A DNA stretch of 45,966 nucleotides from JBOHRE01 sp050732635. GTDB lineage: Bacteria; Gemmatimonadota; Gemmatimonadetes; Longimicrobiales; RSA9. The DNA lies in the NCBI GenBank assembly GCA_050732635.1, contig JBOHRE010000015.1, forward strand, positions 1 through 45,966, given 5' to 3'. A model generated the notes under the pieces. It was given only the letters and a program-made list of their open reading frames with translations. It did not search any database and was not told the DNA's origin. Shown here one piece after another: positions 34,709 through 44,782 of this stretch (position 1 is the stretch's first letter; each line of letters begins with the position of its first letter). The position numbers and the translations under genes are program-made.

Positions 34709-35698
34709 ATGACGAGCAGGACGAAGGTGCGCCGAGCGCGGAGCAAGGGAGCGAAGGGAGCGAAGGGAGCGAAGGAGGCGAAGCCGGCGAAGCGGCCGAA
34801 GGCGTCGCGGTCGGGGCTGGCGGCGTCGCCCGATCCGAAGCGAGAGCAGAAGGCGAAGGGCGGTCCAGGAGCGCAGCAGCAGGAGTGGCCGGGGAGCGAT
34901 GAGGCGCTGCGGCCGCAGGCGGATCACGGTGAGCGGGATTACCGGGGGAGCGGGAAGCTGGAGGGTCGCCGGGCGCTGATCACGGGCGGTGACAGCGGCA
35001 TCGGTCGCGCGGTCGCCATCGCGTTCGCGCGCGAGGGCGCCGACGTCGCGATTGCGTACTACAACGAGCACGAGGATGCGGCGGAAACCGTGAAGTGGGT
35101 GGAGGGGGCGGGGCGCAAGGCGGTGGCGATCGCGGGCGATCTGACAGATCCGACGCACTGCCGCGAGGCGGTTGCGGAGACGGCGGAGGCGCTCGGCGGT
35201 CTGGACATCCTCGTGAACAACGCTGCCATACACGTCGACCGCAGCGACATCCGCGACATCACGCCGGAGCAGCTCGACTGGACGTTCCGCACGAACATCT
35301 ACTCGTTCTTCTGGACGACGCAGGCTGCCCTGGACCACATGGAATCGGGCGCGGCCATCATCAATACCGGGTCCGTCGTAGCGCTGCGGGGCAGCAAGGA
35401 TCTGCTGGACTACTCGGCGACGAAGGGCGCGATCCATGTGTTCACGATGTCGCTGGCGCAGGCGCTGGCCGAGCGCGGGATCCGGGTCAACTGCGTGGCG
35501 CCGGGACCGGTGTGGACGCCGCTGATTGCGTCGACGCGGCCGGCGCAGAAGGTGGCGGAGTTCGGCAGCGACACGTACTGGGAGCGGCCGGCGCAGCCGG
35601 TCGAGCTCGCGCCGGCGTACGTGTTCTTCGCGGCTGCGGACTCGCGGTACTGCACGGGGGAGGTGCTCGCGATTACGGGTGGGGCGGCGTCGCGCTAG
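34709..35698 (+). CDS. Short-chain dehydrogenase/reductase, stress-protein type, with a Lys-rich N-terminus
   Basis: A 329-residue protein from ATG 34709; the GAGAGG upstream is rather far, and GTG 34700 is an alternative. The first 45 residues are Lys/Ala-rich, with a 9-bp DNA repeat giving 'KGAKGAKGAKEAKPAK'. 'EWPGSDEALRPQADHGERDY' precedes the core. SDR motifs: 'TGGDSGIGRAVAIAF' (NAD(P) loop), 'LVNNAA', catalytic Ser in 'INTGSVVAL' and 'YSATKGA' (YxxxK). The pre-core segment is typical of YghA/GSP39-like SDRs, which reduce aldehydes or serve in general stress. The basic tail could bind DNA or polyphosphate, but that is inference. A repeat array starts one base after its stop. Confidence 0.88.
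   Translation: MTSRTKVRRARSKGAKGAKGAKEAKPAKRPKASRSGLAASPDPKREQKAKGGPGAQQQEWPGSDEALRPQADHGERDYRGSGKLEGRRALITGGDSGIGRAVAIAFAREGADVAIAYYNEHEDAAETVKWVEGAGRKAVAIAGDLTDPTHCREAVAETAEALGGLDILVNNAAIHVDRSDIRDITPEQLDWTFRTNIYSFFWTTQAALDHMESGAAIINTGSVVALRGSKDLLDYSATKGAIHVFTMSLAQALAERGIRVNCVAPGPVWTPLIASTRPAQKVAEFGSDTYWERPAQPVELAPAYVFFAAADSRYCTGEVLAITGGAASR
34740..34790 (+). repeat. 9-bp tandem repeat encoding Lys-Gly-Ala
   Basis: Near-identical GGAGCGAAG units, degenerating at the 3' end, encode the repeated 'GAK' of the SDR N-terminus. The length is a multiple of three, so copy change keeps the frame. Confidence 0.7.
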
Positions 35699-35699
35699 G

Positions 35700-35939
35700 G
35701 GGGTCCATGCGGGACGTGTTGCCAGACGTTGCTGCGTTAGGCCTTAGGGGTCCATGCGGGACGTGTTGCCAAGCGTTTTTGCGTTAGGCCTTAGGGGTCC
35801 AGCCGGATCGGGCTTGCTGCCGCCGTCGCATTAGGCCCGCGACTGGGCTGCCTAACGCGACGGCGGCGGCGCAACCCACCTGTCGGGACCCCTGACGCCT
35901 AACGCAGAAGCGGCCGCACCGCCCACCTGCCTGGACCCC
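35700..35939. repeat. Palindromic array of five 43-bp intergenic repeat units (locus A)
   Basis: Three forward units start at 35700, 35747 and 35794. Each is GGGGTCCA, 26 bp, then GCGTTAGGC (GCATTAGGC in the third), joined by CTTA; the period is exactly 47 bp. Two inverted units follow (GCCTAACGC at 35850 and 35897, each with 26 bp then GGGACCCC or TGGACCCC), also 47 bp apart. The halves meet over a 13-bp centre, where GCCGCCGTCGCATTAGGC faces GCCTAACGCGACGGCGGC (one mismatch). The first unit starts one base after the SDR stop. This fills most of the 323-base gap before citrate synthase; the remaining 35940-36021 shows only a weak GCCGCG/CGCGGC hairpin. Confidence 0.9.
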
Positions 35940-36021
35940 TGCGGCGCGAATGCGCCGCCCGCGTTGCCGCGAACGCACCTGCGCGGCAAATTCAGCTGCT
36001 CACGACAACCGCGGGGGACAG

Positions 36022-37353
36022 ATGCCGGATACGCTCACGATCACCGACAACCGCACGGGCAAGCAGTACGAGGTCCCGATCATGGCGGGCACCTATCCCG
36101 ATTACGGCTCGGCGATTCCAGCGACGGCGCTTCGACAGATCAAGGCGCACGAGGAGGACTTCGGGCTGCTCGGCTATGATCCGGCGTTCACGAACACGGC
36201 GTCGTGCAAGAGTGCGATCACGCACATCGACGGTGAACGAGGCATCCTGCGACACCGCGGCTACCCGATCGAGGAGCTGGCGGAGCAGAGCACGTTCCTG
36301 GAGGTCGCGTACCTGCTGCTGTATGGCGAGCTGCCCACCGCCGACGAGCTCGCGGCGTGGACTCACAACATCACGTACCACACGCTCATTCATGAGAGCA
36401 TCAAGAAGTTCATGGATGGGTTCCATTACGACGCACACCCGATGGGCGTGTTGGTGAGCACGGTCGCGGCCTTGTCGACCTTCTATCCGGAGTCGAAGGA
36501 CATCTCGAACGCCGGGGTGCGGGAGAAGCAGCTGCATCGGTTGATCGCAAAGATGCCGACGATCGCCGCGTTCGCATACCGGCATCGTGCGGGTCTGCCG
36601 TACGCCTACCCGGACAACGACCTGACGTACACGGGCAACTTCCTGAGCATGATGTATCGGATAGCGGAGCCGCAGTACTCGCCCGATCCGGTACTGCAGC
36701 GTGCGCTCGACGTACTGTTCATCCTCCACGCGGATCACGAGCAGAACTGTAGTGCGAACGCGATGCGGAGCGTGGGCAGCTCACAAGCTGACCCGTACGT
36801 ATGTGTGGCGGCGGCAGCCGCGGCGTTGTACGGGCCGCTGCACGGCGGCGCGAACGAGCAGGTCTTACGGATGCTGCATCAGATCGGACGCAAGGAGCGC
36901 GTGCCCGATTACATCCGCCGGGTGAAGCAGGGCGAGTTCCGGCTGATGGGTTTCGGCCACCGCGTCTACAAGAACTACGATCCTCGCGCCAAGATCCTGA
37001 AGGAGATGGCGACGCAGGTCCTCGACGTCACGGGTCGCACACCGCTACTCGAACTGGCCATGGAGCTCGAGAGGATCGCGCTCGAGGATGACTATTTCGT
37101 CGAGCGCAACCTGTATCCGAACGTCGACTTCTACTCCGGCATCATCTATCAGGCCATGGGCTTTCCGGTCGACATGTTTCCGGTGTTGTTCGCGATTCCG
37201 CGGACGGCCGGGTGGCTGGCGCAGTGGCAGGAGATGCTGGTGGACAGCGAGCAGCGGATCGCCCGGCCGCGCCAGATCTACATCGGCGAGGACAAGCGCA
37301 GCTACGTGCCGCTCGAGCAGCGCGAGCGGCAGCCGGCGGGCGCGGCCTCCTGA
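36022..37353 (+). CDS. gltA: Citrate synthase
   Basis: A 443-residue type II citrate synthase from ATG 36022 (GGGGGA upstream). It condenses acetyl-CoA and oxaloacetate to citrate in the TCA cycle. Catalytic and binding segments are 'HADHEQNCSANAMRSVGSS' (first active-site His, near residue 235), 'GPLHGGANEQV' (second His, near 272), 'MGFGHRVYKNYDPRA' (third His and Arg, near 310) and 'YPNVDFYSGIIY' (active-site Asp, near 371). Length is normal. The upstream repeat array separates it from the SDR gene. The permease gene begins four bases after its stop. Confidence 0.97.
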   Translation: MPDTLTITDNRTGKQYEVPIMAGTYPDYGSAIPATALRQIKAHEEDFGLLGYDPAFTNTASCKSAITHIDGERGILRHRGYPIEELAEQSTFLEVAYLLLYGELPTADELAAWTHNITYHTLIHESIKKFMDGFHYDAHPMGVLVSTVAALSTFYPESKDISNAGVREKQLHRLIAKMPTIAAFAYRHRAGLPYAYPDNDLTYTGNFLSMMYRIAEPQYSPDPVLQRALDVLFILHADHEQNCSANAMRSVGSSQADPYVCVAAAAAALYGPLHGGANEQVLRMLHQIGRKERVPDYIRRVKQGEFRLMGFGHRVYKNYDPRAKILKEMATQVLDVTGRTPLLELAMELERIALEDDYFVERNLYPNVDFYSGIIYQAMGFPVDMFPVLFAIPRTAGWLAQWQEMLVDSEQRIARPRQIYIGEDKRSYVPLEQRERQPAGAAS

Positions 37354-37357
37354 GCCG

Positions 37358-39202
37358 ATGCGGCTGCCTGCGCTGCTGGATGCGTCGTGGGAAGCGCGCC
37401 GCTCACTGAGTCGCGATCCGCTGAGACGGCCCGCCCGGACGCTGCTGGTCCTCGGCGCGGGCACTGCCACTGCTGTGCTCGGGCTTTTCACGGTGCGCGG
37501 CGGCCTACCGCCGGACCTGCTGGCTCGACTGACCGTGCGACCGGTCACGGCCGTCGAGCTCGGCTTCGCCTGGAAGCCCGACGCGCTCTCGCCGGCGGCG
37601 CTCGAGCAGGCGGGACTCGATGCTCTGCTGCGTATCATGCTGGCCCTCGGCTTCTGCGCGCTGGCTGCGGCATGTCTCGCCGTGGCCGTGATGCTGATCG
37701 GTCACGCGCGGGCGAAGCGCGAGGAGATCGGGCTCCGTCTGGCACTTGGAGCGACGCGACGCAGTGTGCAGGCGCAGCTGCTGGTGGAGAGCGTCCTGCT
37801 TGCCAGCCCGGCTCTCGCGGCGGGCTTGCTGCTGGGCGTGGCCGGCCGCGAGCTGCTCACGCACGCGTGGCCGCATGACGCGGGCGCAGGCGTCGGCTGG
37901 GCGCTCGCGGCGTTCGCGCTCGGCTGCTCGGTGGTGCCGCTGCTCGCACTCGGGCTGTTGCCCGCGCGCGTGGATGCGCGCCGGCCGCTCCGGAGTGGTG
38001 CAGCCTCTGCGACTGACGGCAATGGCAGGCCCGTGACCGGCCGCGGGCTCGCCGCCCTCCAGATCGCGCTCACGCTGATGCTGCTCACGGGTGGGGGTCT
38101 GCTGCTCCGCGCCCGCGCGCCTGACGGCAGCGAGCCGGAGCCGGGGCGTGTCGATCGAGCGGTCGTGGCCGCGGCGCTGGTTGCGCCGGCCGCAGGTGGC
38201 GAGCTGGCGCGCCAGCACGGTGCGCTCGCGGATGCGTTGCGCCAGGCGTTCGGCGTGGGGCGCTCGGCACTGGCGTCGCCCGGCGCGTGGAACGGTCTCG
38301 GCACGCAGGATCGGGTGCGCGCAATGTGCGGCGGCTGCCCATGGGGCGGTTTGAGCGTGCCGATGATTCAGGGTTCGGCGGTCCATCACGCGATCTCGCC
38401 CGGTTATTTCGACACGCTCTCCATCCGCGTCATCCGGGGTCGTGCGATCGAGCGCGGCGACGTCGCGGCCGCGCCACCCGTCGCGGTCATCAACCGCACG
38501 GCAGAGAACGCGCTCTTCCGTACCGTCGAGCCGCTGGGTAAACCGATTCAGATCGGCGGCTTCGACGGGCGCTGGTACACCGTGGTCGGCGTGGTCGATG
38601 ACACGCCGGTCATCGGCCTGGGGGCGTCTCAGCAGCCGCGTCCGGCCGTGTACCTTTCGCTGCAGCAGCACCCGCCGCCGGCTGTCGAGGCGTTCGCAAC
38701 GGGCGACGCGGCGTCCGCCGCGACACTCGCCGAAATCGGCTTCGCGGCGGGCTACGCGGTGCGTAGCGCGGCGCCGCTCGTCGAGTGGACGAGGTTCCGG
38801 GCGGCGCCCGCCCGCTGGGCCGCCGCCGTGCTGCTGCTGCTCGCCGCGCTCACGCTCGGCATCGCGGCGTACGGCGTTCGGGCTGCTGCGGCGTTCTTCG
38901 TCCAGGCGGCGCGACGCGAGATCGGCGTGCAGCGCGCGCTGGGCGCACGCCGCCGCGACATCGTGACCATGGTCCTTGGCTGGGCGGGTGCGGCGAGCGT
39001 CCGCGGCGTCGCCGCAGGTGCGTTCGGCGCGCTCGCCGTCGGCCGCTACCTGCAGCTCCACGTCTCGGGCGTGCAGCTCTTCGATGCGCCGCTCTTCCTC
39101 GTCATCGCGGCGGTGCTGACCGTCGCGACGCTGCTGGGCGCGCTCGGACCCGCGCTGGCCGCTGCGCGCCTCGATCCCGCCGCGGCGCTGCGCGTCGAGT
39201 AG
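37358..39202 (+). CDS. Orphan MacB/FtsX-type permease (ADOP-like)
   Basis: A 614-residue membrane protein from ATG 37358. Two FtsX-like halves are seen: 'AKREEIGLRLALGATRRSVQ' near residue 118, and 'AARREIGVQRALGARRRDIV' near 520, each with helices. The periplasmic MacB_PCD-like region lies between ('VINRTAENALFRTVEPLGKP', 'WYTVVGVVDD'). No ATPase gene is adjacent, as usual for acidobacterial duplicated orphan permeases (ADOP). Such proteins are usually about 800 aa, so this one is short at the N-terminus, with only one helix before the first elbow. Its role is unknown. Confidence 0.85.
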   Translation: MRLPALLDASWEARRSLSRDPLRRPARTLLVLGAGTATAVLGLFTVRGGLPPDLLARLTVRPVTAVELGFAWKPDALSPAALEQAGLDALLRIMLALGFCALAAACLAVAVMLIGHARAKREEIGLRLALGATRRSVQAQLLVESVLLASPALAAGLLLGVAGRELLTHAWPHDAGAGVGWALAAFALGCSVVPLLALGLLPARVDARRPLRSGAASATDGNGRPVTGRGLAALQIALTLMLLTGGGLLLRARAPDGSEPEPGRVDRAVVAAALVAPAAGGELARQHGALADALRQAFGVGRSALASPGAWNGLGTQDRVRAMCGGCPWGGLSVPMIQGSAVHHAISPGYFDTLSIRVIRGRAIERGDVAAAPPVAVINRTAENALFRTVEPLGKPIQIGGFDGRWYTVVGVVDDTPVIGLGASQQPRPAVYLSLQQHPPPAVEAFATGDAASAATLAEIGFAAGYAVRSAAPLVEWTRFRAAPARWAAAVLLLLAALTLGIAAYGVRAAAAFFVQAARREIGVQRALGARRRDIVTMVLGWAGAASVRGVAAGAFGALAVGRYLQLHVSGVQLFDAPLFLVIAAVLTVATLLGALGPALAAARLDPAAALRVE

Positions 39203-39222
39203 CGGCCGTCGCTCGTCCTCCT

Positions 39223-39681
39223 CTACTGCGGCAGCAGATCGCGCGCGCTCAGGATGAACTCCTCGTCCGCCATCCGGCGGTCGTAATCGACGAAGATCGC
39301 GGTCGGATAGCCGTACGCCGACTCGTACGTCGCGTGGAAATCGTCCGGGCGCTGGCCGAGGGCATCCTCGATCCGATCGAACATTCCTGCCACGGTCAGA
39401 TATGGCTGTTGCGCGACCGCGGCCGGGACCGGCTCGCCGGTGTCGGCGTAGTGCGCCTCGAGCACCGTGCGATCGCGCGCGGCGACGCGGATCGCACGCG
39501 TGAATTCCGGCAGGCACTCGCAGCTACGCTGCACGACGATCTGGTAGGAACCTAGCGCCGCCGCGTCCCAGCGTGCGCGAGCCCGCATGAGCTCGCGTTC
39601 CGGCTCGCTGCCCGGCTCGGTCAGCCCGCACGCCGCGAAGGCCGTGCAGGCGGTGACCAGGACTGCCAATCTGCGGACCAT
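39223..39681 (-). CDS. DUF6174-like lipoprotein
   Basis: A 152-residue protein from ATG 39681 (minus strand; TTG 39693 is the alternative). The signal region MVRRLAVLVTACTAFAAC ends in the lipobox 'AFAAC'. The mature part has 'WDAAALGSYQIVVQRSCECL', 'IRVAARDRTV' and 'YPTAIFVDYDRRMADEEFIL', a pattern seen in DUF6174 proteins (W...SYxxxxxRxCxC...). The function is unknown; it acts at the envelope. It ends 20 bases from the ADOP permease stop and faces it convergently. Confidence 0.75.
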   Translation of the reverse strand: MVRRLAVLVTACTAFAACGLTEPGSEPERELMRARARWDAAALGSYQIVVQRSCECLPEFTRAIRVAARDRTVLEAHYADTGEPVPAAVAQQPYLTVAGMFDRIEDALGQRPDDFHATYESAYGYPTAIFVDYDRRMADEEFILSARDLLPQ

Positions 39682-39861
39682 CGCTCCCTTCAAGCGCTGT
39701 TGACGTTAGAACGCGCGAGCGCCGCGGGTTGTGGCGCCGGATCACGGCGAGCCACCGGCTGCGCGCGGCGCGACGTCGCCCCGGTGCGCTCTGGTTGCAC
39801 CCGGGCCGGGCGGCGCGCAAGTTGATCCATCTGGCAACCTCATCCCTCAGAGATCACGCCC

Positions 39862-42800
39862 ATGAGCACGCTTCGACCGATCCGGAGAGCAATCCAAGCG
39901 GCCGCCCCCTTCGTACTGATCGCGGCGCTCGTGACATCGTCTGAGACAGCAGCGCAAACGCCTACCGGCGGCGGCCTCGACGCGGCGCTCTTCGGAGAGC
40001 TGGAGTACCGCTCGATCGGCCCGAGTCGGGGCGGCCGCGTCACCGCAGTGCACGGCGTGGCGCAGCAGCCCGGGACCTACTACATGGGCTCGACGGGCGG
40101 TGGCGTGTGGAAGAGCGAGGACTACGGCCGGAACTGGAGACCGATCGCGGACGCGTACCTCGAGACCGGCTCGATCGGCGCGATCGAGGTGGCCGCAGCC
40201 GACCCCGGCGTGGTGTACGTCGGCACTGGCTCGGACGGCATCCGCAGCAACATCATCACCGGGCGCGGCGTGTACAAGTCCACGGACGCGGGGGAGACGT
40301 GGAGCTTTGTCGGGCTGCGCGACGTCGGTCAGATCGGCGCGGTCGAGGCGCACCCGGGCAATCCGGACATCGTCTACGTCGCCGCGATCGGACATGCCTT
40401 CGGTCCGAACCGGGACCGCGGCGTCTACAAGTCGACGGACGGCGGCCGCACCTGGCGCAATGTGCTGTTCGTCTCGGACAGCACCGGTGCCGTCGATCTC
40501 GAGCTCGCGCCGGACAACCCGAACGAGATCTACGCGTCGATGTGGCGCGGAGAGCGCAAGCCCTGGACGATCATCAGCGGCGCGCGTGAAGGCGGCATCT
40601 GGAAGTCGGAGGATGGCGGTGAGAGCTGGCGCAAGCTGGAGGGCGGGCTGCCCGACGGTCTGTTCGGCAAGAGCGATCTCGCCGTATCGGCCGCCGATCC
40701 GGATCGTGTCTACGCACTGATCGAAGCGCCCGAGCCCGAGGACGGTCTCTATCGCTCCGATGACCGCGGTCGCACCTGGCGACAGGTCAGCAGCTTCAAC
40801 CCGCTGCTGAACCGGCCCTTTTATTACACGAACGTGGACGCCGATCCCACCGACGCCGACATCGTGTACGTCAACAACGAGGGGTTCTTCAGGTCCGTTG
40901 ATGCGGGCGCGAACTGGGAGCGCGTCAGCACGCCGCATGGCGACAACCACGACATGTGGATCGACCCCAACGACCCCGACGTCTGGGTCCAGTCGAACGA
41001 CGGCGGCGTGAACGTCACGCTGGACGCTGGCCGGACCTGGTCCACACAGCTCAACCAGCCGACTGCCGAATTGTACCAGGCCGCTGTCGACAATCGCTTC
41101 CCCTACTGGGTCTACGCGGGCCAGCAGGACAATAGCACGATCGGGGTGCCGAGCCGACCGCCCGCGACCTGGGGTCCGGACCATCGCGCCGGCTGGTGGA
41201 TCCACGTCGGCGGCTGCGAGACGGGCCCCGTCGTGCCGAAGCCGGATGACTGGCGCATCGTCTACGCCAACTGCAAGGGCCGCTTCGGCGTGTACAGCCA
41301 CGTCACCGGCCAGGAGCAGCAGTACTACGTGGGCGCGTCGAACATGTACGGCCACAATCCGCGCGACTTGCAATACCGCTTCCAGCGCGTCTCACCGATC
41401 GAGGTGTCGCCGCACGATCCGGAAGTGGTCTATCATGCCTCGCAGTTCCTGCACCGGACCAGTGACGGCGGCGTGACCTGGGAGACGATCTCGCCCGACC
41501 TCACCTGGAACCCCACCGAGGGGCAGGTGGTCTCCGGCTCGCCGATCACGCGCGACATCACCGGCGAGGAGTTCTATTCGACCATCTATGCGGTCGAGGA
41601 GTCGCCCCTCGAGCCCGGACTGATCTGGGTCGGTTCGAACGACGGGCTCGTACACGTCACGCGCGACGGCGGTCGCACCTGGACCGATGTGACGCCGCCG
41701 GATCTGCCGCCCGGCGGCCGCGTGCAAAGTGTCGCGCCCTCGCCGCACGATCCGGCCAAGGCCTACGTCGCCGTGTACCGGTTCCTCTATGCCGACGACT
41801 TCGAGCCGTACATCTACCGGACCGTCGATTTCGGCCGGAGCTGGAGCCGGTTGACCACGGGGGAGAACGGCATCCCGGCCGATTTCCCGACGCGGGTCGT
41901 GCGCGAGGATCCGGACCGCGCCGGACTGCTCTATGCCGGCACCGAGTTCGGCATGTTCATCTCGTTCGACGACGGCGCGTTCTGGCAACCGCTCCAGCTC
42001 AATCTGCCGCGCACGCCGATCACCGACATCATCGTGCACCAGCAGGACCTCGTCTTCTCGACCATGGGACGAGGCTTCTGGATCCTCGATGACGTGTCGC
42101 GGCTGCAGCAGCTTTCGCCGCAGGTGGCGAGCGCCGAGGTGCAGCTGTTTAGGCCGCGGGCTGCCTATCGCACGCGCTATCGTGGCGGCTTCGGCTTTCA
42201 GGCGCCGAACCCGGCCGATCCGCGGTTCCCGCCACCCGGCGCGACCATCGATTACTACGTTGCCAGCGAGCCCGCCGGCGAGGTGACGCTGGAGATCCTG
42301 GACGCGAGCGGCACCGTGATTCGCAGCTTCTCGAGCGACGCGCCGGGTGAGGTGTCGGCCGTCGCGCAGGACATGCGCGAGCCCTTCCTGCTGCGGATGG
42401 GCACGCCTCGGCTGGCGAAGGCTGCCGGTGCGCACCGCTTCACCTGGGGCCTCGACCTGTCCGGCCCGTGGCATGCAGACGAGGGCCGCAGCGGGCGCGG
42501 CGGTCCCATGGTCCTGCCCGGTGATTACCAGGTGCGGCTGACCGCGAACGGTGTCAGCCAGACCCAGCCGCTGACGGTACGCATCGACCCGCGGCTCCCC
42601 GAAGCCGGCGTCACGCTCGCCGACCTCGAGGAGCAGCTCGAGCTGAACCTGCAGATCCGGGACGCGGTCACCGAGGCGCGTATGGCGGCGGCCCGTATCG
42701 AGGCCGCCCATCAGCGACTCACCGAGGCGCCCGCCGAGGACGTCGCAGAGCGACTCGCCGACATCGAGCGCCGGCTCCTCACCGCCTCCGAGCCCGGCAT

Positions 42801-42996
42801 CCGCTATCCTCAGCCGATGCTGCTTGCACAGCTCGAGTATCTGTACAGCATGAGCACCACCGCGGATCAGCGGCCCGGCCGCGACGCGCACGCACGCTAT
42901 TCCGAGCTGCGGGCCGAGCTGGACGCGCTGCTGGGCAGCTTGACCGAGACGACGAGCGCGATCGCAGCGGCCGGCCGGCCGTTCGACCGGCCGTGA
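39862..42996 (+). CDS. Secreted Asp-box (BNR/sortilin-like) beta-propeller protein
   Basis: A 1044-residue protein from ATG 39862. A signal peptide ('APFVLIAALVTSSETAAQ') is followed by about nine Asp-box hairpins of the S/T-x-D-x-G-x-x-W type: 'WKSEDYGRNW', 'YKSTDAGETW', 'YKSTDGGRTW', 'WKSEDGGESW', 'YRSDDRGRTW', 'FRSVDAGANW', 'RTSDGGVTW', 'HVTRDGGRTW' and 'YRTVDFGRSW'. They build two beta-propellers over residues 50-740. The last 300 residues have a beta-sandwich ('GEVTLEILDASGTVIRSF') and an alpha-helical tail. The family is annotated as glycosyl-hydrolase-like or VPS10/sortilin-like, but no member is well characterised. It is probably exported. A repeat array begins directly after its stop codon. 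Confidence 0.9.
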   Translation: MSTLRPIRRAIQAAAPFVLIAALVTSSETAAQTPTGGGLDAALFGELEYRSIGPSRGGRVTAVHGVAQQPGTYYMGSTGGGVWKSEDYGRNWRPIADAYLETGSIGAIEVAAADPGVVYVGTGSDGIRSNIITGRGVYKSTDAGETWSFVGLRDVGQIGAVEAHPGNPDIVYVAAIGHAFGPNRDRGVYKSTDGGRTWRNVLFVSDSTGAVDLELAPDNPNEIYASMWRGERKPWTIISGAREGGIWKSEDGGESWRKLEGGLPDGLFGKSDLAVSAADPDRVYALIEAPEPEDGLYRSDDRGRTWRQVSSFNPLLNRPFYYTNVDADPTDADIVYVNNEGFFRSVDAGANWERVSTPHGDNHDMWIDPNDPDVWVQSNDGGVNVTLDAGRTWSTQLNQPTAELYQAAVDNRFPYWVYAGQQDNSTIGVPSRPPATWGPDHRAGWWIHVGGCETGPVVPKPDDWRIVYANCKGRFGVYSHVTGQEQQYYVGASNMYGHNPRDLQYRFQRVSPIEVSPHDPEVVYHASQFLHRTSDGGVTWETISPDLTWNPTEGQVVSGSPITRDITGEEFYSTIYAVEESPLEPGLIWVGSNDGLVHVTRDGGRTWTDVTPPDLPPGGRVQSVAPSPHDPAKAYVAVYRFLYADDFEPYIYRTVDFGRSWSRLTTGENGIPADFPTRVVREDPDRAGLLYAGTEFGMFISFDDGAFWQPLQLNLPRTPITDIIVHQQDLVFSTMGRGFWILDDVSRLQQLSPQVASAEVQLFRPRAAYRTRYRGGFGFQAPNPADPRFPPPGATIDYYVASEPAGEVTLEILDASGTVIRSFSSDAPGEVSAVAQDMREPFLLRMGTPRLAKAAGAHRFTWGLDLSGPWHADEGRSGRGGPMVLPGDYQVRLTANGVSQTQPLTVRIDPRLPEAGVTLADLEEQLELNLQIRDAVTEARMAAARIEAAHQRLTEAPAEDVAERLADIERRLLTASEPGIRYPQPMLLAQLEYLYSMSTTADQRPGRDAHARYSELRAELDALLGSLTETTSAIAAAGRPFDRP

Positions 42997-43289
42997 GGGG
43001 CCCAGCCGTGCAGGCGGGGCCGGCAGTAGCGCGAGGCAGGGAGGGGTCCAGCCGTGCAGGCGGGGCCGGCAGCAACGCGTTAGGCAGGGAGGGGTCCAGC
43101 CGTGCAGGCGGCGCCGGCAGTAGCGCGTTAGGCCTTAGGCGGCGCGCGGCCCCCCTCCCGCCTAACGCAAAAGCGCCGCTCCGGCCCGCCCGCCTGGACC
43201 CCTAACTCAGAAGCGCCGCTCCGACCCGCTCGCCTGGGCCCCTACCGCCTAACGCAGAAGCGCCGCCCCGGCCCGCCCGCCTGGACCCC
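42997..43289. repeat. Palindromic array of six 43-bp intergenic repeat units (locus B)
   Basis: Three forward units start at 42997, 43043 and 43091 with GGGGCCCA, GGGGTCCA and GGGGTCCA. Each is followed by 26 bp and then GCGTTAGGC; the first is worn to GCGAGGC. After a 26-bp centre come three inverted units: GCCTAACGC at 43160, a worn TAACTC copy near 43203, and GCCTAACGC at 43247. Each has 26 bp and TGGACCCC, TGGGCCCC or TGGACCCC. The array starts on the base after the Asp-box protein's stop and ends two bases before the ahcY stop, so it is nearly the entire 295-base convergent gap. It may act as a two-way transcription end. Confidence 0.9.
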
Positions 43290-43291
43290 TC

Positions 43292-44778
<1,487 letters not shown>

Positions 44779-44782
<4 letters not shown>

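Noticed and set aside
35700..35939. A possible CRISPR array (constant core with 26-bp inserts).
   Set aside because: The orientation flips midway, the inserts resemble each other, cores are short and there are no cas genes.
35734..43255. GTTAGGC and GCCTAAC heptamers look like integron attC core sites.
   Set aside because: They fit the GTTRRRY/RYYYAAC consensus, but true attC sites run GCCTAAC then GTTAGGC. Here the facing pairs run the other way, there is no cassette gene and no integrase, and the heptamers belong to a regular 43-bp unit.
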